NCBI GenBank assembly: GCA_947503835.1
Contig: CANNFM010000009.1
Coordinates: forward strand, 1 to 64,000
DNA: 64,000 nt
From: an uncultured Aquimarina sp.
GTDB lineage: Bacteria; Bacteroidota; Bacteroidia; Flavobacteriales; Flavobacteriaceae
Direction: 5' to 3'
Both the position numbers and the translations under genes were made by a program. The notes beneath the pieces are model-generated. The model was not told the DNA's origin and did no database searches. It saw only the letters and a list, made by a program, of their open reading frames with translations. Every line of letters begins with the position of its first letter. The stretch's first letter is position 1. This document shows, in pieces, positions 17,502 through 26,666 of the stretch.

Positions 17502-18692
17502 TTGAAGAAAGATTTTTTCAAATATCAAGCTCAAACTACTCCACACCCCTTGGCAATAGAAGTTTCTCATGCAGAAGGAAGCTATATCTATTCGACTAAC
17601 GGAAAAAAATACCTGGATTTTATAGCGGGAGTGTCTGCTTGTAGTCTTGGGCATAGGCACCCAAAAGTTGTACATGCTGTAAAAGAACAATTAGACAAGT
17701 ACTTGCATGTCATGGTATATGGAGAATATATTCAAGAACCCGCTGTACAACTTGCCAAATTATTAGCTTCGCACCTCCCCGATCCCTTAGAAAAAACATA
17801 CCTAACCAATTCGGGTACCGAAGCAATCGAAGGATCTTTGAAATTAGCACGTAGAGTTACAGGAAGAAGCCAAATTATTTCGGCAAAGCATGCCTATCAT
17901 GGTAATACCATGGGATCAATGAGTGTAATGGGATATGAAGAACGCAAACAAGCCTTTAGACCATTAATCCCAGATATAGGTTTTATTTCTTTTAATGCAG
18001 AAGAAGATATAATTAAAATCACAGAAAAAACTGCTGCAGTAATCCTTGAAACTATACAAGGAGGTGCAGGATTTATAGAACCAAAGAATGGTTATCTAAA
18101 AAAAATTCGTGAGCGCTGTAACGAAGTTGGGGCACTCTTGATACTGGATGAGATACAACCTGGATTTGGAAGAACAGGCAAGTTGTTTGGATTTCAAAAC
18201 TATGATATTATCCCCGATATCGTTGTCATGGGAAAAGGTATGGGCGGTGGTTTACCTATTGGTGCTTTTACAGCTTCATCAAAGATGATGGATCAACTTC
18301 AGGATAACCCCAAATTAGGTCATATCACAACGTTTGGAGGAAACCCGGTAATTGCAGCTGCCGCTTTGGCAACTTTACAAGAAATTACAGACAGTGACGT
18401 AATGGCAGCTTCACTAAAAAAGGAAAAACTATTTAGATCCTTATTAGTACATCCTCTAATTATAGAAATAAGAGGATTGGGATTAATGTTAGCACTTATG
18501 ACCTCTTCTTCAGAAATTACAAACGAAATTATACTAAGATGCCAGGATAAAGGGTTACTACTATTTTGGTTGCTTTTTGAACCTAAAGCAATACGTATTA
18601 CGCCACCTCTCACAATATCTGAAGAAGAAATCAAAGAAGGATGTAACATTATTCTGAATGTCTTGGATGAAGTAAAAGGACTTCAAAAATAA
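17502..18692 (+). CDS. Class III PLP-dependent aminotransferase
   Basis: A 396-residue pyridoxal-phosphate enzyme of the acetylornithine/ornithine/GABA aminotransferase class. Visible motifs: YLDFIAGVSACSLGHRHPKV, the phosphate-binding TNSGTEAIEGSLKLARR, the cofactor Asp in LILDEIQPGFGRTGKLF, and the Schiff-base lysine Lys245 in VVMGKGMGGGLPIGAF. The substrate cannot be fixed from sequence; there are no arg or lys genes beside it. The start is a TTG at 17502 (MKKDFFKYQAQTTPHPLAIEV), required because no nearby in-frame ATG keeps the N-terminus. It lies close behind the OstA-like gene and may share its transcript. Confidence 0.92.
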   Translation: MKKDFFKYQAQTTPHPLAIEVSHAEGSYIYSTNGKKYLDFIAGVSACSLGHRHPKVVHAVKEQLDKYLHVMVYGEYIQEPAVQLAKLLASHLPDPLEKTYLTNSGTEAIEGSLKLARRVTGRSQIISAKHAYHGNTMGSMSVMGYEERKQAFRPLIPDIGFISFNAEEDIIKITEKTAAVILETIQGGAGFIEPKNGYLKKIRERCNEVGALLILDEIQPGFGRTGKLFGFQNYDIIPDIVVMGKGMGGGLPIGAFTASSKMMDQLQDNPKLGHITTFGGNPVIAAAALATLQEITDSDVMAASLKKEKLFRSLLVHPLIIEIRGLGLMLALMTSSSEITNEIILRCQDKGLLLFWLLFEPKAIRITPPLTISEEEIKEGCNIILNVLDEVKGLQK

Positions 18693-19023
18693 AATAATCA
18701 TAACTGAATTCTGATTAAAAATCCTTATCTTTAATATATCATCTTCGCATTACCAAATCCTAAACTTAATAGCGGCTTATTAAATAACGAAACCATATAC
18801 TATTAATAATTAATGGTATACATTTTGTTAATTAGTTTGTTAAAAACAATTGATTCCTGAAGTTTAATGATTCATTTTCATTTGTAATTTTAATACTGAG
18901 GAAATCAATAATGCGAAAATAAATTGAGTACTGGTATATTTCACAATTCTAAGTTATTGGGAAAAATAAAAAAAGAAATCAGCCATACTTACATAATTTA
19001 TTCCGCATATATAATCAACGTGT
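18693..19023. other. Intergenic region before the TPR gene
   Basis: These 331 AT-rich bases have no visible gene. An imperfect palindrome (ATACTATTAAT facing ATTAATGGTAT, about 18797-18819) is the only clear structure and could be an operator or weak hairpin. No perfect TAnnTTTG box was found; TATATTTC near 18935 is a one-mismatch candidate. Confidence 0.35.
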
Positions 19024-20412
19024 ATGAAGTTTAACCACGAAGAAGAAAATAATTTCTCAATTACTCGTTACGAGTCTATGTTGAGATCTAATGACGTTAA
19101 ATTTTTTGATTCTGATGAGTTCGAATCTATTATTCATCACTACCTGGAAAACGGAAAAATAGCCAAGGCAAAAAAAGCGATCTCTTTGGGCCTTTCTCAA
19201 CATCCATCTTCTGTAAACCTAAAACTTTTACAAGTTGAAGTTTTAGTTTTTGAAGATCGTTTAGAAAAGGCAGATACACTTTTGGCGCAATTACATGCCT
19301 TAGAGCCAGAAAATGAAGAAATTTATATTCAAAAGGCCAATATCTTATCCAAACAGAATGATCATATTAAGGCTATAGAGTTATTAATGAAAGCCCTTGG
19401 TTATACCAATGATGTTGCAGATGTGTATTCACTCATAGGAATGGAATATCTTTTTATGGATGATTTTGAAAATGCAAAAATTAATTTCATGAGATGTCTT
19501 GAAACAGATGACCAGGACTACTCTGCATTATACAATATCATTTATTGTTTTGATTTCCTAGAACAACATCAAGAAGCTATTGAATATCTAAATATGTTTC
19601 TTGATAAGAACCCATATTGCGAGGTTGCATGGCACCAGGTAGGTAAACAATATTTTGACTTAAAAGATTATAAAAAAGCATTAGCTGCCTTTGATTTTGC
19701 CATCATAAGTGATGAATATTTCATTGGTGCCTATCTAGAGAAAGGTAAAGTGCTAGAAAAATTGAAACAATATAATGAAGCCATAGAAAATTATCGTATT
19801 ACTTTAGAGTTAGATGACCCTACTTCATTTGCATTATTAAGAATAGGAAAATGCTTTGAAAAATTAGGTGATGATGACTTGGCTATTCAGCATTATTCTA
19901 AAACGGTACATGAAGACCCATTACTTGATAAAGGATGGATCGCAATTACTGATTTTTATTTGCGCAAACGCAACTACCAGAAAGCACTTTATTATACAAA
20001 CAAAGCTATTAATATCGATGGAGAAAATGTATTATACTGGAAACGATATGCTAAAATAAATAATAGATTAGCTTTTTTTGAAGAAGCTGAAAGAGGCTAT
20101 CGAAAAGCTTTAGAATTAGGTAATTATGAATTAGAAACCTGGTTAAATCGTTCTGATCTTCTTAGGTTTCTAGGTGAATCTGATGCTGCTGCACAGAACC
20201 TGTATCAAGCTATAGAGTTTTATCCCGAAAATGCAGAAATCCAATACAGATTAGCGGGTATATATTACGAGAAACAAGATTTTGAAAAGGGAGAATACCA
20301 TATCAGAAAAGCCCTAAAGGAAGATTATGAATATCATATAGTCTTAGAAGAACTTTTTGAAAAAGTTTTTAATCTTACGTTGGTTCGAAATATTATTTCA
20401 GAGTATGAATAA
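19024..20412 (+). CDS. Tetratricopeptide repeat protein
   Basis: A 462-residue protein made almost wholly of TPR helices. Repeat-like units include AKAKKAISLGLSQHPSSVNLKLLQVEV, KADTLLAQLHALEPENEEIYIQKA, KKALAAFDFAIISDEYFIGAYLEKGKVLEKL, NEAIENYRITLELDDPTSFALLRIGKCFEKL and DAAAQNLYQAIEFYPENAEIQYRLAGIYYEK. There is no signal peptide or membrane segment, so it is probably cytoplasmic and acts as a protein-protein interaction scaffold. The partner cannot be told. It is followed by the DUF368 pair. Confidence 0.9.
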   Translation: MKFNHEEENNFSITRYESMLRSNDVKFFDSDEFESIIHHYLENGKIAKAKKAISLGLSQHPSSVNLKLLQVEVLVFEDRLEKADTLLAQLHALEPENEEIYIQKANILSKQNDHIKAIELLMKALGYTNDVADVYSLIGMEYLFMDDFENAKINFMRCLETDDQDYSALYNIIYCFDFLEQHQEAIEYLNMFLDKNPYCEVAWHQVGKQYFDLKDYKKALAAFDFAIISDEYFIGAYLEKGKVLEKLKQYNEAIENYRITLELDDPTSFALLRIGKCFEKLGDDDLAIQHYSKTVHEDPLLDKGWIAITDFYLRKRNYQKALYYTNKAINIDGENVLYWKRYAKINNRLAFFEEAERGYRKALELGNYELETWLNRSDLLRFLGESDAAAQNLYQAIEFYPENAEIQYRLAGIYYEKQDFEKGEYHIRKALKEDYEYHIVLEELFEKVFNLTLVRNIISEYE

Positions 20413-20416
20413 TTTC

Positions 20417-20437
20417 AAAAAAAGACTGCTTTTTTTC
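20417..20437 (+). terminator. Possible weak terminator after the TPR gene
   Basis: AAAAAAAG, a 4-base loop and CTTTTTTT form an almost purely A-T hairpin directly after the TPR stop. Confidence 0.35.
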
Positions 20438-20451
20438 TATTAAGTTTTGCA

Positions 20452-20459
20452 TACATTTG
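20452..20459 (+). promoter_or_regulatory. -7 promoter box of the DUF368-aroE cluster
   Basis: TACATTTG matches TAnnTTTG and lies 32 bases before the ATG at 20492. The -33 position is T-rich without an exact TTG. Confidence 0.55.
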
Positions 20460-20491
20460 TTTAGAATACAAATTGTTAAAAAACATCACGA

Positions 20492-21457
20492 ATGCGAAGA
20501 AGTCTTAAGGACTACCTGGTAATTTCTGTAAAGGGTCTTGCAATGGGAGCTGCCGATGTAGTTCCTGGAGTTTCAGGAGGTACAATAGCTTTTATCTCTG
20601 GGATTTATGAAGAGTTAATAGAAACCATTAACAAACTGGAGCTTGCTTTTTTTTCTGTTTGGAAAAAAGAAGGTTTTTTAGCTTCCTGGAAAGCCTATAA
20701 TCTTTCTTTTTTATCTGTCCTCTTTTTAGGAATAGCAATAAGCATTCTATCGCTTTCTAAAGTTATAAAATGGCTTCTTCATAATGAACCGCTACTATTA
20801 TGGGCCTTTTTCTTTGGGTTGGTGATTGCGAGTATTATTTATATAGGAAAGCAAATTACCCAGTGGAAACCTAAAGTATATATTAGTATTCTCGTAGCGG
20901 CAATTATCTCCTATTTCATTACTATTGTAGAACCTATAGCTTCTCCCGATAGTAATTTATATCTTATGTTCTGTGGCTTTATAGCTATTATTGCTATGAT
21001 ATTACCAGGAGTATCCGGTGCTTTTATACTACTCATTTTAGGAGCTTACCAAACATTTATCGGTATTCTTAACCAGCTTCGAGAGGGATTATTCTCGATG
21101 GATTTTGATCTTTTAGGACAAGCAATGATAAAGTTATTATTTATTGGTATTGGAGCAATTACTGGTCTAAAATTATTCTCGAAAATATTAAATTGGATGT
21201 TCAAGAATCATAAAAACATGACCCTGGCAATATTAACAGGTTTTATGATTGGATCATTGAATAAAATATGGCCTTGGAAAAAAACACTAACCTGGAGAAC
21301 AAATTCTGAAGGTTTAGAAGTTCCATTTATAGAAAAAAGCATTTCTCCTGCACAATTCGAAGGAGATCCAAATATCATTTGGGTCCTACTACTTGCGGCT
21401 TCAGGTTTTCTATTAATTTTTATTTTAGAACGACTTGCCGTAAAGAAAGCAAACTAA
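20492..21457 (+). CDS. DUF368 membrane protein, undecaprenyl-phosphate translocase family (copy 1)
   Basis: A 321-residue polytopic membrane protein with about eight spans. The N-terminal signature KGLAMGAADVVPGVSGGTIAFI and the internal half-repeat signature IIAMILPGVSGAFILLILGAY define DUF368. Members of this family (PopT) have been linked experimentally to flipping undecaprenyl phosphate back across the cytoplasmic membrane for reuse in wall and glycan synthesis. It is followed after 3 bases by a paralogue. Confidence 0.9.
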   Translation: MRRSLKDYLVISVKGLAMGAADVVPGVSGGTIAFISGIYEELIETINKLELAFFSVWKKEGFLASWKAYNLSFLSVLFLGIAISILSLSKVIKWLLHNEPLLLWAFFFGLVIASIIYIGKQITQWKPKVYISILVAAIISYFITIVEPIASPDSNLYLMFCGFIAIIAMILPGVSGAFILLILGAYQTFIGILNQLREGLFSMDFDLLGQAMIKLLFIGIGAITGLKLFSKILNWMFKNHKNMTLAILTGFMIGSLNKIWPWKKTLTWRTNSEGLEVPFIEKSISPAQFEGDPNIIWVLLLAASGFLLIFILERLAVKKAN

Positions 21458-21460
21458 TCT

Positions 21461-22486
21461 ATGCAACAAAGTACCAGAACTTTTACCGATAGAATGTTCC
21501 TTGTTATTAAAGGCCTGGCAATGGGTGCAGCAAATAAGGTTCCGGGGGTTTCTGGTGGTGTTGTAGCTTTTGTAGCTGGCTTTTATGAAGAATTTATTTA
21601 TTCACTTCAAAAAATAAACCTCAAGGCGTTCAAGCTTTTTATTAATTTCAGGTTTAAAAGCTTCTGGAGGTATATTAATGGTAGATTTCTTGGTTTATTA
21701 ATCCTAGGGATGTTGATTAGCTATTTCAGTGTTTCCAAAATTCTGGATTATCTGATCGATCATTACGAATTATATGTTTGGGCATCTTTTTTTGGGATGA
21801 TCATAGGATCAATTTATTATATCATTAAAGACTTTAGTGATTGGAGCAGGCGAAATATTTTTTTAATTACCATTGGTACTATAGCCGGTATTAGTATAAG
21901 TTTATTAGATCCTGCCAAAGAAAACGACAACCTTTGGTTTGTGTTTATTTGCGGAATCATCGGGGTGTCTGGCATGACACTTCCCGGACTATCTGGTTCA
22001 TTTATTTTGATTTTATTAGGAAATTATGTGCTGCTGCTTGTAGATTCAGTAAACGCATTATATGATACTATTGGCGATTTGATACGCTGGGATCTGTCTT
22101 TTTTAGAGAATGCTAAAAGAATCAGGTTATTAAAAGTACTTGTCGTATTTAGTATAGGATCCATAACCGGTCTAGTTACATTATCACATTTTTTAGGTTA
22201 TGTATTAAAGCGTTATAAAACAGCAACTTTTGCTTCAATAATTGGCTTTATTACAGGTTCACTAGGTGTTGTTTGGCCGTGGAAAAATAAAATATACAGA
22301 GTAGACACTCTAGGAAACAAGTTAATTGATGCAGAAGGAAACCCAATACTAGATAATTATGATCGCTATTTTCCGGATTTTTCGGCTATAGAAACTTACC
22401 TCGGAATCTTTTTTATAATCATAGGAATCATTATTGTTTTATGGTTAGAATGGTATGGAAAAAGAACTCTAAAAAGCTCGAAATGA
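21461..22486 (+). CDS. DUF368 membrane protein, undecaprenyl-phosphate translocase family (copy 2)
   Basis: A 341-residue paralogue of the preceding gene: KGLAMGAANKVPGVSGGVVAFV near the N-terminus and VSGMTLPGLSGSFILILLGNY in the middle. Asn replaces Asp in the first motif (AANKVPGVSGG against AADVVPGVSGG), a possible functional difference. The stop overlaps the aroE start as ATGA. Two adjacent, clearly diverged copies suggest either subfunctionalisation or a two-subunit transporter, which is an inference. Confidence 0.9.
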   Translation: MQQSTRTFTDRMFLVIKGLAMGAANKVPGVSGGVVAFVAGFYEEFIYSLQKINLKAFKLFINFRFKSFWRYINGRFLGLLILGMLISYFSVSKILDYLIDHYELYVWASFFGMIIGSIYYIIKDFSDWSRRNIFLITIGTIAGISISLLDPAKENDNLWFVFICGIIGVSGMTLPGLSGSFILILLGNYVLLLVDSVNALYDTIGDLIRWDLSFLENAKRIRLLKVLVVFSIGSITGLVTLSHFLGYVLKRYKTATFASIIGFITGSLGVVWPWKNKIYRVDTLGNKLIDAEGNPILDNYDRYFPDFSAIETYLGIFFIIIGIIIVLWLEWYGKRTLKSSK

Positions 22487-23214
22487 CAAAAATATACGGT
22501 TTACTTGGTCGAAATATAGGCTATTCATTCTCAAGAAATTATTTCTCAGAGAAGTTTGAAAAAGAAAACTTAGATTGCCAATATAACAACTTTGATCTCA
22601 AGCAAATTGAAGAGTTAAAACAAGTCACAAAAAATACCAACATCCAAGGTCTTAATGTAACTATTCCATATAAAGAAGAGGTTATTTCATTTCTCGACAA
22701 TCTAGATCCTGTTGCCAAAGAAATTGGGGCCGTAAACGTAATTAAGTTTGAAAAAAATCAACAATTAACAGGATACAATAGTGATTATTTCGGTTTTATC
22801 GAATCGTTAAAACCATTACTAAACAAAACCATAAAAAAAGCGTTAATCTTAGGCACTGGAGGCGCATCAAAAGCCATTGCTTATGCATTAAATCAATTAA
22901 ATATAAGCTATACATTTGTATCTCGAAACCCCGATTTTAATGAACTTAGTTATACTAATCTTGACGAAGATATCATACGAGAATATAAATTAATAATCAA
23001 TTGTACACCTATAGGCACATACCCCAAAACAGAAAACTACCCAAACATACCCTACGAGTATATTACAGAAAATCATGTTTTGTACGATTTGATCTACAAC
23101 CCGGATCAAACTACCTTTATGAAAAAAGGCTTGCAAAGGGGAGCAAAAGTTTCTAATGGCCTACAAATGTTAATTTTACAAGCAGAAAAAGCTTGGGAAA
23201 TCTGGAATAGCTAA
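22483..23214 (+). CDS. aroE: Shikimate dehydrogenase
   Basis: Reduces 3-dehydroshikimate to shikimate with NADPH in aromatic amino acid synthesis. With the start at 22483 (MTKIYGLLGRNIGYSFSRNYF) it has 243 residues, normal for AroE; the frame extends further upstream inside the DUF368 gene but that part lacks the family pattern. Motifs: the substrate loop GYSFSRNYF, NVTIPYKEEV with the catalytic Lys, the Rossmann glycine motif LILGTGGASKAIAYAL, and the ending VSNGLQMLILQAEKAWEIW. The 4-base ATGA overlap indicates translational coupling with the upstream membrane protein. Confidence 0.95.
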   Translation: MTKIYGLLGRNIGYSFSRNYFSEKFEKENLDCQYNNFDLKQIEELKQVTKNTNIQGLNVTIPYKEEVISFLDNLDPVAKEIGAVNVIKFEKNQQLTGYNSDYFGFIESLKPLLNKTIKKALILGTGGASKAIAYALNQLNISYTFVSRNPDFNELSYTNLDEDIIREYKLIINCTPIGTYPKTENYPNIPYEYITENHVLYDLIYNPDQTTFMKKGLQRGAKVSNGLQMLILQAEKAWEIWNS

Positions 23215-23386
23215 TATATACTTCCTTTTTCACGAAAACTTCTACTTATATTAGGTTCAAGAAGTTCCTAAAAGCCCTTAATAACTTTGAGGTTTTCTAA
23301 TATGTTAGTATCTTAGTCATTGATTATACATGCAATTTTCTAAATTCACATGTATTATAGCTCAGACAAACAAAAACGTTCACACA

Positions 23387-25753
23387 ATGTCAACACGTGA
23401 TAACCTGCCTAAGGCAGATGGAAATAACGAAAATAAAATAGAAACTTTAGAAACCAAAACTGAAAATTCTATTATAGATGATCAAGAATCTAACGAACCA
23501 GAATCAAAACCTAAAGATACTGAAGTTAGTGATTCTAAAACAGATACTTCAGAACCTGAAGTAGAAAAGACTATACCCGGTACTAGTGTTTCTACTGAAG
23601 AAATTGAAGAAGAAGTTATTTCGGAAGAAGAAGATAATGATGAAGATGTTCAGAATAAAATGAACGAAACTATTGCTGAGGATAGTGAAGTAAGCGACTC
23701 TAAAACAGATGTTTCAGAACCTGAAGTAGAAAAGACTATACCCAGTACTAATGTTTCTACTGAAGAAATTGAAGAAGAAGTTATTTCGGAAGAAGAAGAT
23801 AATGATGAAGATGTTCAGAATAAAATGAACGAAACTATTGCTGAGGATAGTGAAGTAAGCGACTCTAAAACGGATGTTTCAGAACCTGAAGTAGAAAAGA
23901 CTATACCCAGTACTAATGTTTCTACTGAAGAAATTGAAAAAGAAGTTACTTCAACAGAAGAAGATCATGTTCAAAATCAAATGAACGAGGCTGTTGCTGA
24001 GCATAGTGAAGATGAAACTACAATAGAGCGCCATGATATTGAAAAGAAAGATTATCATGCCATGAGTAAGGAGGAACTCGTTAAAGAACTTCGACATCTC
24101 GTCAAAACTGAAAAAATACAAGCGATTAAAGAGCATGTTGAAGAGATTAAAAATGAGTTCAATGAAAAATTCAACGAAGAAGTAGAACAAAAGAAAGAAG
24201 AGTTTTTAGCAGATGGAGGCGATATTATTGATTTCTACTATTCTACACCACTAAAAAAAGAGTTTAATTCAGTTTACTTTGATTACAAAGAAAACCGTAA
24301 TTCATACTATCAAAATCTAAAAAAGGATCTTCAGGAAAACCTCAAAAAAAGATTAGAATTAATTGAAGAATTAAAAAGTCTACTCAATGTAGATGAAAAT
24401 ATCAATACAACCTATAATCATTTTAAAAGTATTCAGGAAAGATGGCGAAATGCTGGACCAATCCCCAGGGATAAATACAATACAGTTTGGAATACATATC
24501 ACCATCATACAGAGAATTTTTATGATTTCTTACACCTAAACAGAGAGTTTCGAGATCTTGATTTTAAACACAATCTGGAGCAAAAACTTATGATTATTGA
24601 GCGTGCTACAGAATTAGCACAGGAAAATGATGTAAACAGAGCCTTTAGAGAGTTGCAATTACTTCACAAAATGTGGAAAGAGGATCTGGGGCCTGTCGAA
24701 AAAGAGTATAGAGAACCCATTTGGGAGAAATTTAGTGCCCTTACCAAACAGATTCACGAAAACCGACAAAAGTACTTTAAGGAGTTAGATAAGGTCTATG
24801 AGGAAAACTTCGAAGTCAAAAAAGAAATCATTGGAAAAATATTAGAGATAAGTGCGGATCATCCTAAAAACCATAGTGGTTGGCAACATAAAATAAAGGA
24901 AATTGAAGAACTAAGAGAAAGCTTTTTTAAAGCCGGAAAAGTTCCCTCTAATGTAAACGAGGAAACCTGGAGTCTATTTAAAACAGCAGTTAGAGATTTC
25001 AACCGAAATAAAAATGCATTCTACAAAGGCCTTAAAAAAGAACAGTTTGAGAATCTTAACAAAAAGATGGAACTGATCAAAATTGCCGAAGATAATAAGG
25101 ATAGTGATGATCTGGCTGCCACTACTCCTTTAATGAAAAAAATTCAATCAGATTGGAAAAAGATTGGTCATGTGCCGCGTAAGGATAGTGATAGAATCTG
25201 GAAGAGATTTAAAGAGGCCTGTAATTCGTACTTTGACCGTTTACACGCTGAAAGGAATGAAGCAAATAAAGAAGAAATTGTATCACTAGAGAAAAAACAA
25301 GCACATCTAGAAGCTCTTCATGAGTTGAAGCTTTCTGGTGATTCTGAGGCGGATCTCAATACTATAAAAGAAAATATTTCAATCTGGAAAAGCTTAGGTA
25401 GGGTTCCTTACAAAAAGAAAAACATAGAATCTGAATACAACAAAGTTCTGGATGGTCTCTTTAATCAACTTAATTTAAGTCGTAAAGAAACTGAACTTAT
25501 CAAATACGATAATAAACTAAGTACTTTATCCAATCAGAGTGATAATAGGGCATTACAAAATGAGCAAAGTTTTATTCGTAAAAAGATTGGCGATGTTAAA
25601 GGAGAAATTCGGCAGTTAGAAAACAATCTTCAATTCTTTAAAAACGCTAAAGATGATAATCCTTTAGTGCAAGAAGTGCAAAAGAATATTGAAAAACATA
25701 AAGAAAATCTTGAAGTTTGGAAAGCAAAACTGGTAAAGATTAAACAACTGTAA
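23387..25753 (+). CDS. DUF349 domain protein with an acidic tandem-repeat N-terminus
   Basis: A cytoplasmic protein of 788 residues from the ATG at 23387 (MSTRDNLPKADG); an in-frame ATG at 23330 would add 19 residues that look non-coding. The first 200 or so residues are acidic, low in complexity, and made of about three 55-residue repeats (SDSKTDVSEPEVEKTIPSTN type). The rest is a series of DUF349 modules, each carrying patterns such as IQERWRNAGPIPRDKYNTVWNTY, LHKMWKEDLGPVEKEYREPIW and IQSDWKKIGHVPRKDSDRIW, and a C-terminal coiled coil. The function of DUF349 proteins is not well known. No signal peptide is seen. A methyltransferase gene follows after 5 bases. Confidence 0.9.
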   Translation: MSTRDNLPKADGNNENKIETLETKTENSIIDDQESNEPESKPKDTEVSDSKTDTSEPEVEKTIPGTSVSTEEIEEEVISEEEDNDEDVQNKMNETIAEDSEVSDSKTDVSEPEVEKTIPSTNVSTEEIEEEVISEEEDNDEDVQNKMNETIAEDSEVSDSKTDVSEPEVEKTIPSTNVSTEEIEKEVTSTEEDHVQNQMNEAVAEHSEDETTIERHDIEKKDYHAMSKEELVKELRHLVKTEKIQAIKEHVEEIKNEFNEKFNEEVEQKKEEFLADGGDIIDFYYSTPLKKEFNSVYFDYKENRNSYYQNLKKDLQENLKKRLELIEELKSLLNVDENINTTYNHFKSIQERWRNAGPIPRDKYNTVWNTYHHHTENFYDFLHLNREFRDLDFKHNLEQKLMIIERATELAQENDVNRAFRELQLLHKMWKEDLGPVEKEYREPIWEKFSALTKQIHENRQKYFKELDKVYEENFEVKKEIIGKILEISADHPKNHSGWQHKIKEIEELRESFFKAGKVPSNVNEETWSLFKTAVRDFNRNKNAFYKGLKKEQFENLNKKMELIKIAEDNKDSDDLAATTPLMKKIQSDWKKIGHVPRKDSDRIWKRFKEACNSYFDRLHAERNEANKEEIVSLEKKQAHLEALHELKLSGDSEADLNTIKENISIWKSLGRVPYKKKNIESEYNKVLDGLFNQLNLSRKETELIKYDNKLSTLSNQSDNRALQNEQSFIRKKIGDVKGEIRQLENNLQFFKNAKDDNPLVQEVQKNIEKHKENLEVWKAKLVKIKQL
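23522..23990 (+). repeat. 165-bp in-frame tandem repeat, about 2.8 copies
   Basis: Copies begin at 23522, 23687 and 23852, exactly 165 bases (55 codons) apart. The first two periods are nearly identical over their second half, and copies two and three share long identical stretches through ACTGAAGAAATTGAA before diverging. Each encodes an acidic segment with SEPEVEKTIP and EEEVISEEEDNDEDVQNKMN. Confidence 0.95.
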
Positions 25754-25758
25754 TACTT

Positions 25759-26385
25759 ATGCAATGTTCGCTTTGTGGCTCAGAAACTATAGGATATTCT
25801 GAAGCACACAATAGAAAATATAACAAATGCCCACAATGCAAAGGTATTTTATTAGACTCAGTCTATTTTCTTTCTGAGGAAGCCGAAAAGGAACGATATC
25901 AACTTCATGAAAACGATGTGAATGATTTGGGGTATCAAAAATTCGTATCTCCTATAGTAAATGCTATATGCAAAAAACATGATTCGAACCATAAAGGTCT
26001 TGATTTTGGCTCTGGTAAGGATTCTGTAATTGCATACCAATTACAAAAAAAAGGATATAACGTATTGACTTACGATCCTATTTTTTGTCCAGACGATACT
26101 ATCCTTAAATCAAAATATGATTATATAACCTGTTGCGAAGTGATGGAGCATTTCTATAATCCAGTAAAAGAATTTGAACTACTTCATTCACTATTAAATA
26201 AAAAAGGTGTTATATTTTGCAAAACCAATCTATATCATGAATCTATTAACTTTGATTCTTGGTGGTATAAAAATGATGCCACTCATGTATTTTTCTATTC
26301 TTCAGACACACTGCATTGGATACAACAAAAATTTAAGTTTAAAGCTTTAGAAATCGCTAATGACCTTATAATTTTTACTAAGTAA
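25759..26385 (+). CDS. Class I SAM-dependent methyltransferase with zinc-ribbon N-terminus
   Basis: A 208-residue protein. The N-terminus has two CxxC pairs (Cys3/Cys6 and Cys24/Cys27), a likely zinc ribbon. The methyltransferase domain (about 70-200) has the SAM-binding motif GLDFGSGKDSVIAYQL, the acidic YDPIFCPDD after strand 2, and CCEVMEHFYNPVKEFELLHSLLNKKGVIFCKTNL, typical of type 11/12 methyltransferases. The substrate is unknown. It lies 5 bases after the DUF349 gene and is presumably co-transcribed. An A/T-rich inverted repeat (AGTAAA...TTTACT, about 26420-26443) downstream may end the transcript. Confidence 0.87.
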   Translation: MQCSLCGSETIGYSEAHNRKYNKCPQCKGILLDSVYFLSEEAEKERYQLHENDVNDLGYQKFVSPIVNAICKKHDSNHKGLDFGSGKDSVIAYQLQKKGYNVLTYDPIFCPDDTILKSKYDYITCCEVMEHFYNPVKEFELLHSLLNKKGVIFCKTNLYHESINFDSWWYKNDATHVFFYSSDTLHWIQQKFKFKALEIANDLIIFTK

Positions 26386-26480
26386 TTAATCAGTCTACCA
26401 TAAAGCGCACATGGATTTACAGTAAAGAATAAATTTTATTTACTAGTATAATTCAGTATTATGTTAATGATTTATTAACA

Positions 26481-26494
26481 CGCAAACGTTTTCG
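26481..26494. promoter_or_regulatory. LacI-family operator-like palindrome upstream of the amylase
   Basis: CGCAAACGTTTTCG is a symmetric CGnAAACGTTTnCG site with a central CG, the standard shape of LacI/GalR/CcpA-type operators. It lies 172 bases before the amylase ATG. The intergenic region (26386-26666) holds no gene. LacI-type regulators control starch and maltose genes in several Bacteroidota. No lacI-type gene is in the window, so the regulator would act from elsewhere. Confidence 0.6.
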
Positions 26495-26666
26495 GAAATC
26501 TTCCAGTAAAGAGCTTGTAAGAATTTACCTAAATTGCAATATCAACAAAAAAAGTATTAAAAAAATGAATTATAGATAAGCATTTATTCATTTTTTTCAC
26601 ACAATCACAATTTAACTAGTACGTGTTTTTAGTCATCTAAATCCACATTAACACAGGCTCACACAA

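Noticed and set aside
22441..22482. Longer N-terminus of AroE
   Set aside because: The extension lies inside the DUF368 gene; the conserved AroE start MTKIYGLLG is at 22483.
23330..23386. Upstream ATG extending the DUF349 protein by 19 residues
   Set aside because: The added residues (MQFSKFTCIIAQ...) do not match the acidic composition of the protein, and the ATG at 23387 begins a normal-looking N-terminus.
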